Below are positions 42,029-51,637 of a stretch of DNA of 64,000 nt, piece by piece. The DNA comes from UBA4615 sp964399635. GTDB lineage: Bacteria > Pseudomonadota > Gammaproteobacteria > Burkholderiales > Burkholderiaceae_E. Made by a program: the position numbers and the translations under genes. Within the stretch, counting starts at the first letter, position 1, and each line of letters begins with the position of its first letter. The stretch is from NCBI GenBank assembly GCA_964399635.1, contig CAYNRU010000071.1:45545-109544 (forward strand), read 5' to 3'. Below the pieces are notes generated by a model. The model had not been told where the DNA came from, searched no databases, and saw only the letters and a program-made list of their open reading frames with translations.

Positions 42029-43225
42029 ATGTACCTCGCCGCCCACCCCGCTATCGCCGGCCTGCGCGCCTGGCACGGCGACCTGACCGCGATCCGGCAC
42101 GCGCTGCACCGCACGCCCGAGCTGGGCTTCGAGGAGCGGGTCACCTCCGATCTCGTGGCGCGCCAGCTCGAGCGCTACGGCGTCGACGAGATCCACCGCG
42201 GCCTGGGCAAGACCGGGCTGGTGGGGGTGATCCGGGGCACGCGCCACGCCAGCGGCCGGACCATCGGCCTGCGGGCCGACATGGACGCGCTGCCGCTCGC
42301 CGAGGAGAACGAATTCGCGCACCGCTCGACCTCGCCCGGCCTGATGCATGCCTGCGGCCACGACGGCCACACCGCGATGCTGCTGGGCGCGGCGCGCTGG
42401 CTGGCGCAGACGCGCCGGTTCGACGGCACGGTGCACCTGATCTTCCAGCCGGGCGAGGAAGGCTACGCCGGCGCCCGCGCGATGATCCAGGACGGGCTGT
42501 TCGAGCGCTTCCCGTGCGACACGGTCTATGCGATGCACAACTGGCCGGGCCTGCCGCCCGGCACGATCGCGGTCAAGCCCGGCCCGATGATGGCCGCCGC
42601 CGACCGCGTCACCATCGTCATCGAGGGCAAGGGCGGGCACGGCGCGCACGCCTACCTCGCGATCGACCCGGTGGTGGTCGCCGCGCACGTGATCACCGCG
42701 GCCCAGACCATCGTCTCGCGCAACGTCGGGCCGCTGGACTCCGCCGTGGTCAGCCTGTGCTCGATCCAGGCCGGGCACCCGACGGCGATGAGCGTGATCC
42801 CCCGCGAGGCAACGATCACCGGCACCGTGCGCTCGTTCCGGATGGAGACCCAGGACATGATCGAGCAGCGCCTGACCCAGCTGGCCGAGCAGGTGGCGAT
42901 CGGCTTCGGGGCCCGCGCGCGGGTGCACTACGAGCGCATGTACCCGGCCACCGTCAACAGCCGCGACGAGGCGCTGTTCGGCGCGGAGGTGGCCGAGGAA
43001 CTGGTGGGCGCGGCCCACGTGGTGCGCGACCTCGACCCGAGCATGGGCGCCGAGGACTTCGCGTTCATGCTCGACAAGCGCCCTGGCGCCTACTTTCGCA
43101 TCGGCCAGGGCGGCGCCGAGTCCGGATGCTTCCTGCACAACCCGAGATACGATTTCAACGACGAGATCCTGCCGCTGGGGGCCGCGCTGTTCGTGCGCCT
43201 CGCCGAACGCTCGCTGCCGCTGTGA
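42029..43225 (+). CDS. M20-family amidohydrolase, second copy
   Basis: The 398-residue protein has the same plan as the upstream copy: LMHACGHDGHTAMLLGAARW with the metal ligands, the Glu pair in FQPGEEGYAGARAMIQDG and YAMHNWPGLPPGT, and DPSMGAEDFAFML near the C-terminus. It starts 5 bases after the DppB-like permease and therefore sits inside the transporter operon. This supports uptake of a peptide-like or N-acyl-amino-acid compound with hydrolysis inside the cell. Confidence 0.92.
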   Translation: MYLAAHPAIAGLRAWHGDLTAIRHALHRTPELGFEERVTSDLVARQLERYGVDEIHRGLGKTGLVGVIRGTRHASGRTIGLRADMDALPLAEENEFAHRSTSPGLMHACGHDGHTAMLLGAARWLAQTRRFDGTVHLIFQPGEEGYAGARAMIQDGLFERFPCDTVYAMHNWPGLPPGTIAVKPGPMMAAADRVTIVIEGKGGHGAHAYLAIDPVVVAAHVITAAQTIVSRNVGPLDSAVVSLCSIQAGHPTAMSVIPREATITGTVRSFRMETQDMIEQRLTQLAEQVAIGFGARARVHYERMYPATVNSRDEALFGAEVAEELVGAAHVVRDLDPSMGAEDFAFMLDKRPGAYFRIGQGGAESGCFLHNPRYDFNDEILPLGAALFVRLAERSLPL

Positions 43226-43286
43226 GCCGACGCACCCCGACGCGCGGATCCGACGCGCCACGCCGACCCAGGGAGGGCCGCACACC

Positions 43287-43379
43287 ATGAACCGACACAT
43301 CCGGATCGCCAACAAGAACGTCGATATCGCGCAGCGGGCCGACAACATCATCTCGTACCGGACCGCGGTCATCAAATGA
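43287..43379 (+). CDS. Short 30-residue ORF, function unknown
   Basis: An ATG preceded by GGGAGGG at 8-10 bases starts a 30-codon frame (MNRHIRIANKNVDIAQRADN to the end ISYRTAVIK). It lies in the 190-base space between the second M20 gene and the DppC-like gene. It matches no protein I recognise. The strong ribosome site argues that it is translated. It could be the stub of a lost gene, for example a substrate-binding protein, or a genuine small protein. Confidence 0.4.
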   Translation: MNRHIRIANKNVDIAQRADNIISYRTAVIK

Positions 43380-43413
43380 CCTGGCCCGCCCGCAGCGCCA
43401 GCCGGTCGCGCGC

Positions 43414-44331
43414 ATGAGTTCCGCGATCGCCCGCTTTCTGGACGGCGACGTCTTCCACAGCTTCCGGAACAGCCCGGTGGCGGTGGTCGCGGCCGTCGTC
43501 GCGGCCGTGATGGTGCTCGGTGCGGTGCTCGCGCCGCTGATCGCGCCCTACGATCCCTTCGACCTCAAGACGCTCGACCTGAACAACTCGCTGCTGCCCC
43601 CGGTCTGGACAGCCCAGGGCAGCTCCGCCTACCTGCTGGGCACGGACGACCAGGGGCGCGACGTGCTGTCGACGATCCTGTACGGCTCGCGGATCTCGCT
43701 GCTGGTGGGGGTCGCGTCGGTGGCGCTCGCGATGGGGCTGGGCATCGGGCTGGGGCTGCTGTCGGGCTACCTGGGCGGGCGGCTCGACGCCTTCATCATG
43801 CGGGTCGCCGACGTGCAGCTGTCGTTCCCCGCGATCCTGATCGCGCTGCTGATCAACGGCGTGGCGCGCGCGGTCCTGCCGCACGACACCAACATCGACG
43901 CGATGGCGCTGGCGGTGCTGATCGGCTCGATCGGGCTGGCCAACTGGGTGCAGTACGCCCGCACCGTGCGCGGCTCGACCATGGTCGAAAAGAGCAAGGA
44001 GTACGTGCAGGCGGCCCGCGTGATCGGCGTGTCGCCGCCCAAGATCATGCTGCGGCACGTGCTGCCCAACGTGCTCGGCCCGGTGCTGGTGATCGGCACC
44101 ATCAACGTTGCCACCGCCATCATCACCGAGGCGACCCTGTCCTTCCTGGGCGTGGGCGTGCCGCCCACCTCGCCCTCGCTCGGCACGATGATCAACACCG
44201 GCAACAACTTCCTGTACTCGGGCGAGTGGTGGCTGGTGATCTTCCCGGGGGCCGCGCTGATCCTGCTGTGCATGTCGGTGAACCTGCTGGGCGACTGGCT
44301 GCGCGACGCACTGAACCCGAAGCTGCAATGA
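43414..44331 (+). CDS. Dipeptide-type ABC transporter permease (DppC-like)
   Basis: Second permease, 305 residues, with the N-terminal cytoplasmic tail, IAPYDPFDLKTLDLNN, the LLGTDDQGRDVLSTILYGSRISLLVG region and EAA loop (KEYVQAARVIGVSPPKIMLRHVLPN) typical of DppC. It forms the channel with the DppB-like protein. It precedes two ATP-binding subunit genes. Confidence 0.93.
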   Translation: MSSAIARFLDGDVFHSFRNSPVAVVAAVVAAVMVLGAVLAPLIAPYDPFDLKTLDLNNSLLPPVWTAQGSSAYLLGTDDQGRDVLSTILYGSRISLLVGVASVALAMGLGIGLGLLSGYLGGRLDAFIMRVADVQLSFPAILIALLINGVARAVLPHDTNIDAMALAVLIGSIGLANWVQYARTVRGSTMVEKSKEYVQAARVIGVSPPKIMLRHVLPNVLGPVLVIGTINVATAIITEATLSFLGVGVPPTSPSLGTMINTGNNFLYSGEWWLVIFPGAALILLCMSVNLLGDWLRDALNPKLQ

Positions 44332-44341
44332 GACCCGTCCG

Positions 44342-45345
<1,004 letters not shown>

Positions 45346-45349
<4 letters not shown>

Positions 45350-46389
45350 GCCTGGTCGAGCGCGCCGGCGAGCGCATCGCCGATGGATCCGCCACCGCGC
45401 CGCCGCTGGTGGTCGTCGAGGGCATCGCCAAGGTCTTCGACGTCTCCCCGCCCTGGCTCAACCGCGTCCTGGAGCGCAAGCCGCGCACGCTGCTGCGGGC
45501 GGTCGACGGCGTGAGCTTCGACATCGCGCGCGGCGAGACGCTCGCTCTGGTGGGCGAATCGGGTTGCGGCAAGTCGACGGTCGCGCGGATGCTGGTGGGC
45601 CTGTACGCCCCCACGCGCGGGCGCATCGCCTTCGACGGCACGGACGTCGCCACGCTCGGCACGGCCACGGGCCGCGCGCTGCGCAGCAAGCTGCAGATGA
45701 TCTTCCAGGATCCCTACGCGAGCCTGAACCCGCGCTGGAAGGTCGCCGACATCATCGCCGAACCGATCCGCGTGCACCGGCTGATCGCGGGCGACGACGC
45801 GATCCGGGCCCGCGTCGAGCAGCTGCTGCAGCATGTGGGGCTCGCGGGCGCCGACGCCGAGAAGTACCCGCACCAGTTCTCCGGCGGGCAGCGCCAGCGC
45901 CTCTCGATCGCGCGCGCGCTCGCCTCGCAGCCGCAGTTCCTGGTCTGCGACGAGCCGACCTCGGCGCTCGACGTGTCGGTGCAGGCGCAGGTGCTGAACC
46001 TGATGCGCGACATCCAGCGCGCCGACGGCTTGACCTATCTGTTCATCTCGCACAACCTCGCGGTCGTGCACCATGTGAGCGACCGGGTCGGGGTGATGTA
46101 CCTCGGGCGGATCGTCGAGATCGCGCCCAAGCGAACGCTGTTCGCGACCCCGCGGCATCCGTACACACGGATGCTGCTGGACGCGATCCCGGACATCCAG
46201 ATGACCGGCAAGGCGCGTACGCCGGTGGCGGGCGAGGTGCCCAATCCGCTGAACCCGCCGCCGGGCTGCACCTTCCACCCGCGTTGCCCGCTGGCGAACG
46301 ACCGATGCCGGACCGAGCGTCCGCTGATCCGCCCGCTCGCCGACGGCGCGCAGGTGGCCTGCCACGCGGTGGAGGAAGGACGAGGCTGA
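45346..46389 (+). CDS. Dipeptide-type ABC transporter ATP-binding protein (DppF-like)
   Basis: Second ATPase, 347 residues, starting in the ATGA overlap with the DppD-like gene. Walker A ALVGESGCGKSTVARMLVG, Walker B FLVCDEPTSALD and signature FSGGQRQRLSIARAL are all present, with the cysteine-containing C-terminal domain (CTFHPRCPLANDRCRTERPL). No DppA-like substrate-binding gene lies in the operon, so the receptor must be encoded elsewhere. Confidence 0.94.
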
Positions 46390-46393
46390 CACC

Positions 46394-47425
46394 ATGATGC
46401 GGCGCATCCTACTGATCGGCGCCCTGCTCCTCGCGGGGTGCCAGACCGACCTGGCGCTCGTCGACCTGAAGGAGCGCTACGGCGGCCCGCCGTCGCGCTT
46501 CCTGCCGATGGACGGGTTCGAGGTGCACTGGCGCGACGAGGGGCCGGGCGGCGTCTCACGCACCGACGCGCCGGCCGCGTCGGCGGCCGCCCCCGCGGCG
46601 CCGCCCGCCGCCGACCCGCCGACAGTGCTGCTGCTGCATGGCACGGCGGCGTCGCTGCACACCTGGGACGGCTGGGTCGAGCAGATGTCACCCGAATTCC
46701 GCGTGGTGCGTCTCGACCTGCCCGGGTTCGGCCTGACCGGCCCGCATCCGTCGGGCGATTACTCCGCCGCAGCCACCACCGACTTTCTGGAGCGTTTCGC
46801 GGCCGCGGCCGGGCTCCGGCGCTTCGCGATCGTCGGCAGCAGCATCGGCGGCTATTTCGCCTGGCGCTACGCGCTGCGCCACCCGGAGCAGGTCAGCGCG
46901 CTGGTGCTGATCGACGCCGTCGGCTACCCGATCCAGACCTCGTCCACCACCGCGGTGGCGCTGCAGGTCGCCCGCATGCCGGTGGTCAGCGAGCTGATCC
47001 GGTGGGCGCCGATCCGCGGCACGGTGCGCCGCAGCCTGATCGACGTCTACGCCGACGACGCCAAGGTCACGCCGGCCCTCGTCGATCGCTACACCGACCT
47101 CATGCTGCGTCCGGGCAACCGCGCCGCGTTCGGCGACCGTGCGCGCGCCGCGCCACGCCTGACGGGCTACCAGCGGCTCGCCGAGCTGTCGGTGCCGACC
47201 CTGATCCTGTGGGGCGAGCAGGATCGCTGGATCCCGGTCACGCATGCCGAGCGCTTTCACACCGATATCCGGGGCAGCACACTGGTCCGCTATCCGGACC
47301 TCGGGCACCTGCCGATGGAGGAGGACCCTGCGCGCACCGCGCGCGATACGATCGCCTTCCTGCGCCGGGTCGCAGCCGGTACGCCGCCTGCGCCGCCAGC
47401 GCCGGCTGCGGCGGCCGCCCACTAG
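46394..47425 (+). CDS. Alpha/beta-hydrolase lipoprotein
   Basis: This 343-residue protein has a lipobox at LLLAGC (Cys 16), so it should be anchored in the membrane facing the periplasm. The alpha/beta-hydrolase core shows LLLHGTAASLHTWDGW, the nucleophile elbow IVGSSIGGYFA, the acid in WGEQDRWIP and the catalytic His in YPDLGHLPMEEDP. An Ala/Pro-rich linker lies at about 55-75. It follows the DppF-like gene by 4 bases, so an exported hydrolase may prepare the transported substrate. Its stop codon overlaps that of the convergent gene in CTAG. Confidence 0.87.
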   Translation: MMRRILLIGALLLAGCQTDLALVDLKERYGGPPSRFLPMDGFEVHWRDEGPGGVSRTDAPAASAAAPAAPPAADPPTVLLLHGTAASLHTWDGWVEQMSPEFRVVRLDLPGFGLTGPHPSGDYSAAATTDFLERFAAAAGLRRFAIVGSSIGGYFAWRYALRHPEQVSALVLIDAVGYPIQTSSTTAVALQVARMPVVSELIRWAPIRGTVRRSLIDVYADDAKVTPALVDRYTDLMLRPGNRAAFGDRARAAPRLTGYQRLAELSVPTLILWGEQDRWIPVTHAERFHTDIRGSTLVRYPDLGHLPMEEDPARTARDTIAFLRRVAAGTPPAPPAPAAAAAH

Positions 47426-48714
47426 AAATACGTGCGGATCGCGCGGGTCACCGCGTAGTCGTCGTCGACGCCCCAGACCAGGCGCCACTTGTCGAAGGTG
47501 GTGCACGGATGCGAGACGCCGAAGCCGATCCAGTCGCCGACCGCCAGCGTGTCGTCGGGATCGAGCCGCAGGTAGCCGTGATGGTCGTTGTGCCCGAAGA
47601 CCGCCCAGTGCGCGGGCGCCGGGGCGGGCCGCTCGTCGCATCCCGGCCTGAACCAGTGCAGCGCGACGGGCAGGTCGGCATCGGTGCCGACGTCCCGCCG
47701 GCCGAGCGTCACGATCGCACGGTCGGGCTCGGGCCGCGACTGCACGGCGGCCCAGACCTCGAGCGCGCCCCGCGGCGCGCCGACGCGCACGCTGCGCGAG
47801 AGGCCGCGCGCAGCCACCGCCGCGGCGTGGCGCCGATACATGCCGTCATCGTGGCTGAGATAACAGCCGCTGCGCAGCACCACCCGCAGCCCCCGCGCGA
47901 GCGCGCCATGCAGGCCATGAGCGGCCAGGTCGTACGCGGACGAGCCGCCCGCCGACAGCACCACCTCGTCGCACTCGAAGAGCGACTCGTCCTCGCAGCG
48001 ACGCGCAATGCGCAGCAGCGCGCGCATCCAGTCGCCGATCAGGGCCGCGTCGCGCGCTGCGTCGCCGGTGACGTTGAGCCCCTCGAAGGCCTCCACGCCG
48101 ACCAGCTTCGCCTCGGGCGCGGCACGTATCGCGCGCGCCACCGCGAGCGCGTCGTCCTCGCTGCGACACCCGGTGCGCCCGCCCTGGATGCCGAACTCCA
48201 CCAGGACCTCGAGGGGCGCGCCGCCGACGCCGGCCACGCCGCAGCGCAGCAGCCCCAGCTGGGCGACCGAGTCGACCAGGGTCAGGAACCTGCGCTGCGG
48301 GTGGGCCGCGGCGAGCGCGGCCCAGCGGCGGGCGTCGCCGACGGTCGCGAGCTGGTTGGCCATCAGCACGCGCGGCGCGCCCGACTGCACGGCCAGCAAC
48401 GCCTGGTGCAGGTTGGCCACGGTGATGCCCCAGGCACCGTCGCGCAGCTGCTCGTCGAAGAGCTGCGGCGCGAGGGTCGTCTTGCCATGCGGCGACAGGC
48501 TCGCGCCGGTCTCCGCCACGAAGCGGCCAAACCAGTCGGCGTTGTGCCGCAGCGCCGACTCGCGCAGCACCGCGACCGGCAGCGGCAGGTCACCGCGCAG
48601 CAGCGCGAGCCCCTGGGCAGGCGCCTGCGCGACGGTGAACGGGGCGCGTTCGGGCGGGAACCCCTTGAAGCTCGCGTCGAGGGTCTCCGCGAGGACCTGC
48701 TGAAGTGTCGGCAT
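47422..48714 (-). CDS. PLP-dependent D-amino-acid deaminase / D-serine-dehydratase-like protein
   Basis: This 430-residue protein is of the D-threonine aldolase/D-serine dehydratase (DSD1) fold: N-terminal alanine-racemase-like PLP barrel with the Schiff-base Lys in LSPHGKTTLAP, and a C-terminal domain with the metal-binding His and Cys in GVSHPCTTFDKWR. This pattern matches proteins annotated as amino-acid deaminases. It should act on a D-hydroxy amino acid. The ATG is at 48714. It is convergent with the lipoprotein hydrolase, sharing the CTAG at the ends. Confidence 0.85.
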   Translation of the reverse strand: MPTLQQVLAETLDASFKGFPPERAPFTVAQAPAQGLALLRGDLPLPVAVLRESALRHNADWFGRFVAETGASLSPHGKTTLAPQLFDEQLRDGAWGITVANLHQALLAVQSGAPRVLMANQLATVGDARRWAALAAAHPQRRFLTLVDSVAQLGLLRCGVAGVGGAPLEVLVEFGIQGGRTGCRSEDDALAVARAIRAAPEAKLVGVEAFEGLNVTGDAARDAALIGDWMRALLRIARRCEDESLFECDEVVLSAGGSSAYDLAAHGLHGALARGLRVVLRSGCYLSHDDGMYRRHAAAVAARGLSRSVRVGAPRGALEVWAAVQSRPEPDRAIVTLGRRDVGTDADLPVALHWFRPGCDERPAPAPAHWAVFGHNDHHGYLRLDPDDTLAVGDWIGFGVSHPCTTFDKWRLVWGVDDDYAVTRAIRTYF

Positions 48715-48779
48715 GCCCGCGATTATCGCGCGGGCAGGCCGTGCGGGGCGACCGCCCCGGGGCGCGCGGTGTGCCCGTC

Positions 48780-48920
48780 TCAGGCGGCCAGCAGCGGCCC
48801 GTACGGGTCGAAGAGCGCGCGCGGCGCGCCCGCGATCACCGGCAAGACCTGCTTGCCGTCGAAGACCAGCATCCCGGTCACGCCGTGCAGCCCGTTGTTC
48901 AGCCAGGCCTGCGCGAGCAT
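48780..48920 (-). pseudogene. Fragment resembling the middle of a BLUF domain
   Basis: A 46-codon frame from the ATG at 48920 reads AWLNNGLHGVTGMLVFDGKQ and then a short tail. The NNGLHGVTGMLVFDG pattern is like the ITG(L/M)L-(Y/F)DG strand-turn of BLUF photoreceptors, but the N-terminal flavin-contact Tyr and the rest of the domain are missing. An in-frame extension upstream to 48986 adds only Pro/Arg-rich sequence. It most likely is a decayed gene between two unrelated genes. The assignment is tentative because the surviving piece is short. Confidence 0.35.
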
Positions 48921-49072
48921 CGGGCGCTCCTTGGAAACCGGCGTGGCGGTGGGTCGGGGAAGAGGGTCGGCGCGCGACGCCGCCACGTTGCCCGGAGGAA
49001 CCGCAGTTGCACCGCGCAGTTCGGCCTGGCGCCCGATTGCCTACAATCGAGCAGATATCGCAGGAGACAGTC

Positions 49073-50083
49073 ATGACGACACGCAGCAACCGCCCCCCGC
49101 CCGCCCGCACGCGCCTGCTCGCGCCGCTCGCGCCCTGGGCCCTGTATGCCGGCGCGGCCTGGCACGCACCGGGCGCCGCGCAGGAGGCGTGGCCGGCGCG
49201 GCCCGTGACGCTCATCGTGCCCCAGGCGGCGGGCGGCGCCAACGACACGGTCGCGCGGGCGTTCGGGCAACGGCTGGCGGCAGCCATCGGGCAGCCGGTG
49301 CTGATCGAGAACCGGCCCGGCGCGGGCGGCAACATCGGGACGGTGCAGGTCGCGCGCGCGCCGAAGGACGGCTACACGCTGATGCTGACGGCGCAGAGCG
49401 CGCAGACGATCAATCCCGCGCTGTACCGCAACCCGGGCTTCGATCCGGTCAAGGATTTCGAGCCGGTGATGTCGGTCGCGACCGCACCCTACGTGCTGGT
49501 CGCGCACCCCGCCTTCCCCGCGCGCGACCTGCGCGAGCTGATCGCCTACGCCCGCGCACGGCCCGGGCGCGTCGACTATGCGTCGGCCGGCAACGGCACG
49601 CTGAACCACCTGCTCGGGGTGATGCTGAACCAGAAAGCCGGCCTGCATCTCGTGCACATCCCCTATCGCGGCGCGGCCGCGGCCGCCACCGACGTCGTCG
49701 CCGGACAGGTGCCGATCGCCTTCGGCAGCTTCCCTGGCGTGATGCCGTTCGTGAAGGCGGGCCAGTTGCGCGTGCTCGGCGTCGCCACCGAGCGTCGCAC
49801 GCGTCTCGCCCCCGAGATCCCGACGCTGCACGAGACCCTGCCCGGCTTCCACGCGAACTCATGGTACGGCCTGTTCGCGCCGGCCGGCACGCCCCGCCCG
49901 ATCGTCGAGCGGATCGCCGCCGAGGGCGCCAAGCTGCTGTCGGGTCCGGACCTGGTGGAGCGGCTCGGTGGCCAGGGTGCCGAGCCTGCGCCGGGCACGC
50001 CCGACCAGCTCGCGCGGCTGCTGGCCGAGGACCTGGTCCGCTGGGCCGCCATCGTCAAGGCCTCGGGCGCGACCATCGATTGA
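49073..50083 (+). CDS. TTT-family solute receptor (Bug-like), orphan
   Basis: This 336-residue precursor has a signal peptide (to about residue 36, GAAQEAWPARPVTLIVPQAAGG) and Bug motifs: GGANDTVARAFGQRL, VLIENRPGAGGNIGTVQVARAPKDGYTLM and KAGQLRVLGVATERRTRLAPEIPTL-like. No membrane subunits are nearby, so it is an orphan receptor of the type expanded in Burkholderiales. The ligand is unknown; the neighbouring BadH-like enzyme hints at alicyclic or aromatic acids. It is convergent with, and overlaps by 29 bases, a MarR gene. Confidence 0.88.
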   Translation: MTTRSNRPPPARTRLLAPLAPWALYAGAAWHAPGAAQEAWPARPVTLIVPQAAGGANDTVARAFGQRLAAAIGQPVLIENRPGAGGNIGTVQVARAPKDGYTLMLTAQSAQTINPALYRNPGFDPVKDFEPVMSVATAPYVLVAHPAFPARDLRELIAYARARPGRVDYASAGNGTLNHLLGVMLNQKAGLHLVHIPYRGAAAAATDVVAGQVPIAFGSFPGVMPFVKAGQLRVLGVATERRTRLAPEIPTLHETLPGFHANSWYGLFAPAGTPRPIVERIAAEGAKLLSGPDLVERLGGQGAEPAPGTPDQLARLLAEDLVRWAAIVKASGATID

Positions 50084-50579
50084 TCGGCGACGCGGGCGCG
50101 CCGGCATCGACCCGCTTCATGTTCTCGAGCATCTTCAGCAGGCAGTGCAGCGTGTGCGTCACGTCGTCGGTCGAGAAATCGGCGAGGGCCTGCGCGTAGT
50201 AGTCGCGGATCTTGGGCTGCGCCAGCACGTGCCACACATGCCGCCCGGAGTCGGTCATCGTCACCAGGCGCGAGCGGCGGTCGCGCCCGTCGGTGACCAC
50301 GGCCACGTGGCCGTCGCGCTCCATGCGGCCGATCAGCCCCGACAGGTTCTGCCGGCTGACCATCAGGTAGCGCGCCAGGTCGCCGATGCTCACACCCGCC
50401 TCGGACGACTCGCGCGACAGCGCGCCGAGCACCGCCCACTGCTGCGTCGTCAGGCCTTCCGCCTCGACCGCGCGGCTGCCGGTCTTGTGCATCATGTTTG
50501 CGCACTGATAGAGCCGGAAGAAGAGCCTGTTGGCCAGCTCGACCTTGGCCTCCGACTCGTGCTCCGCATGACCTTGCAT
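50055..50579 (-). CDS. MarR-family regulator, divergent from the BadH-like gene
   Basis: Winged-helix regulator of about 174 residues from the ATG at 50579, which has GGAG 7 bases upstream; a longer frame from 50618 exists. The DNA-binding part is around GVSIGDLARYLMVSRQNLSGLIGRMERDG with the wing TDGRDRRSRLVTMTD. The promoter of the BadH-like gene (50600-50628) lies in the gap in front of it. In Rhodopseudomonas palustris the MarR protein BadR represses badHI and aliAB genes, so a similar role is likely but not shown. Confidence 0.88.
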   Translation of the reverse strand: MQGHAEHESEAKVELANRLFFRLYQCANMMHKTGSRAVEAEGLTTQQWAVLGALSRESSEAGVSIGDLARYLMVSRQNLSGLIGRMERDGHVAVVTDGRDRRSRLVTMTDSGRHVWHVLAQPKIRDYYAQALADFSTDDVTHTLHCLLKMLENMKRVDAGAPASPINRWSRPRP

Positions 50580-50599
50580 GTCAGCTCCAAAAATTGCGC

Positions 50600-50628
50600 T
50601 TGCACCGCCCGGGGGCATCTCCTAGCAT
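50600..50628 (+). promoter_or_regulatory. Sigma-70 promoter of the BadH-like gene
   Basis: TTGCAC (50600-50605), a 17-base spacer and TAGCAT (50623-50628) point to the right, leaving a leader of about 75 bases. It overlaps the leader of the divergent MarR gene, so a MarR bound here would control both. Confidence 0.55.
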
Positions 50629-50711
50629 TGGGCATCATATTGACGTATTTGGCGCGCCCATGCAGGGATTCGCGCCGGACCCACACAAGCGACGCACGAG
50701 GGAGACGATTC

Positions 50712-51479
50712 ATGCAGCGATTCACGGGCAAGACGGTCGTGGTGACGGGCGGCGGCGGCGGCATCGGCGGCGCGACCTGCAAGCGCTTCGCGGCCGAGGG
50801 CGCCAAGGTCGCGGTGCTGGACATGAACCTCGAGTCGGCCGAGACGGTCGCCCAGGCGATCCGCGCGGCGGGCGGCGCGGCCCAGGCGTTCAAGTGCGAC
50901 ATCACCGACCGCGCCGCGGTCGACGCCGCGGTCGCGGGCACCGAGTCCGGGCTCGGCCCGATCGACGTGCTGGTCAACAACGCCGGCTGGGACGTCTTCA
51001 AGCCCTTCGTGAAGACCGTGCCCGCCGACTGGGACCGCCTGATCGCGATCAACCTGATCGGCGCGCTGAACATGCACCACGCGATCCTGCCGCTGATGGT
51101 CGGGCGCGGCGGCGGACGCGTCGTCAACATCGCCTCCGACGCGGCCCGCGTCGGCTCGTCGGGCGAGGCGGTGTACGCCGCCTGCAAGGGCGGCCTGGTC
51201 GCGCTGTCCAAGACGCTCGCGCGCGAGCACTCGCGCCACGGGATCACGGTCAACGTCGTGTGCCCCGGCCCGACCGACACCGCGCTGTTCGCCGACTTCA
51301 AGGCAGGCGCGTCCAACCCCGACAAACTGATCGCGGCGTTCACCCGCTCGATCCCGCTCGGGCGGATCGGTCAGCCCGAGGACCTGCCCGGTGCGATCAC
51401 CTTCTTCGCGAGCGACGACGCGGGCTTCGTCACCGGGCAGGTGCTGAGCGTGTCGGGCGGCCTGACGATGGCGGGCTGA
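50712..51479 (+). CDS. badH: 2-hydroxycyclohexanecarboxyl-CoA dehydrogenase-like SDR (BadH-like)
   Basis: Classical short-chain dehydrogenase of 255 residues: Rossmann motif TGGGGGIGGATCKRFA, catalytic NNAG-type VNNAGWDVFKPF and Tyr/Lys in VYAACKGG. Long stretches such as SSGEAVYAACKGGLVALSK, HGITVNVVCPGPTDTALF and SGGLTMAG match BadH of Rhodopseudomonas palustris as I remember it. BadH oxidises 2-hydroxycyclohexanecarboxyl-CoA in the aerobic/anaerobic alicyclic acid pathway. The partner genes badI, aliA, aliB and badK are not in the window. The ATG at 50712 gives MQRFTGKTVVVTG. Confidence 0.82.
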   Translation: MQRFTGKTVVVTGGGGGIGGATCKRFAAEGAKVAVLDMNLESAETVAQAIRAAGGAAQAFKCDITDRAAVDAAVAGTESGLGPIDVLVNNAGWDVFKPFVKTVPADWDRLIAINLIGALNMHHAILPLMVGRGGGRVVNIASDAARVGSSGEAVYAACKGGLVALSKTLAREHSRHGITVNVVCPGPTDTALFADFKAGASNPDKLIAAFTRSIPLGRIGQPEDLPGAITFFASDDAGFVTGQVLSVSGGLTMAG

Positions 51480-51520
51480 CCCCAGCCCCCGGTCGCCGCG
51501 TCCGACGACGAGGAGACACC

Positions 51521-51637
51521 ATGAGCGACCCCGAGCCGGGGGTCCAGCCCGACCGCGCGGCCGGCGCACGGCCCCGCAGGCTTCAGTCCTCGATCGTCAG
51601 CGCCAGGCTCTCCTTGATCTCTTCCATCACCACGTAG
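51521..51637 (+). pseudogene. Stub of a gene after badH: ribosome site, ATG and 38 codons
   Basis: GAGGAGACACC stands directly before an ATG that starts a 38-codon frame (MSDPEPGVQPDRAAGARP and a short tail), 41 bases after the BadH-like stop. The frame runs antisense into the end of the lrp gene. It looks like the preserved 5' end of a lost operon gene cut by a rearrangement, not a functional protein. Confidence 0.4.

Noticed and set aside
46438..50199. Very long open frame (1253 codons) on the plus strand
   Set aside because: It crosses several real genes (hydrolase, deaminase-like, TTT receptor) in other frames and resembles no protein.
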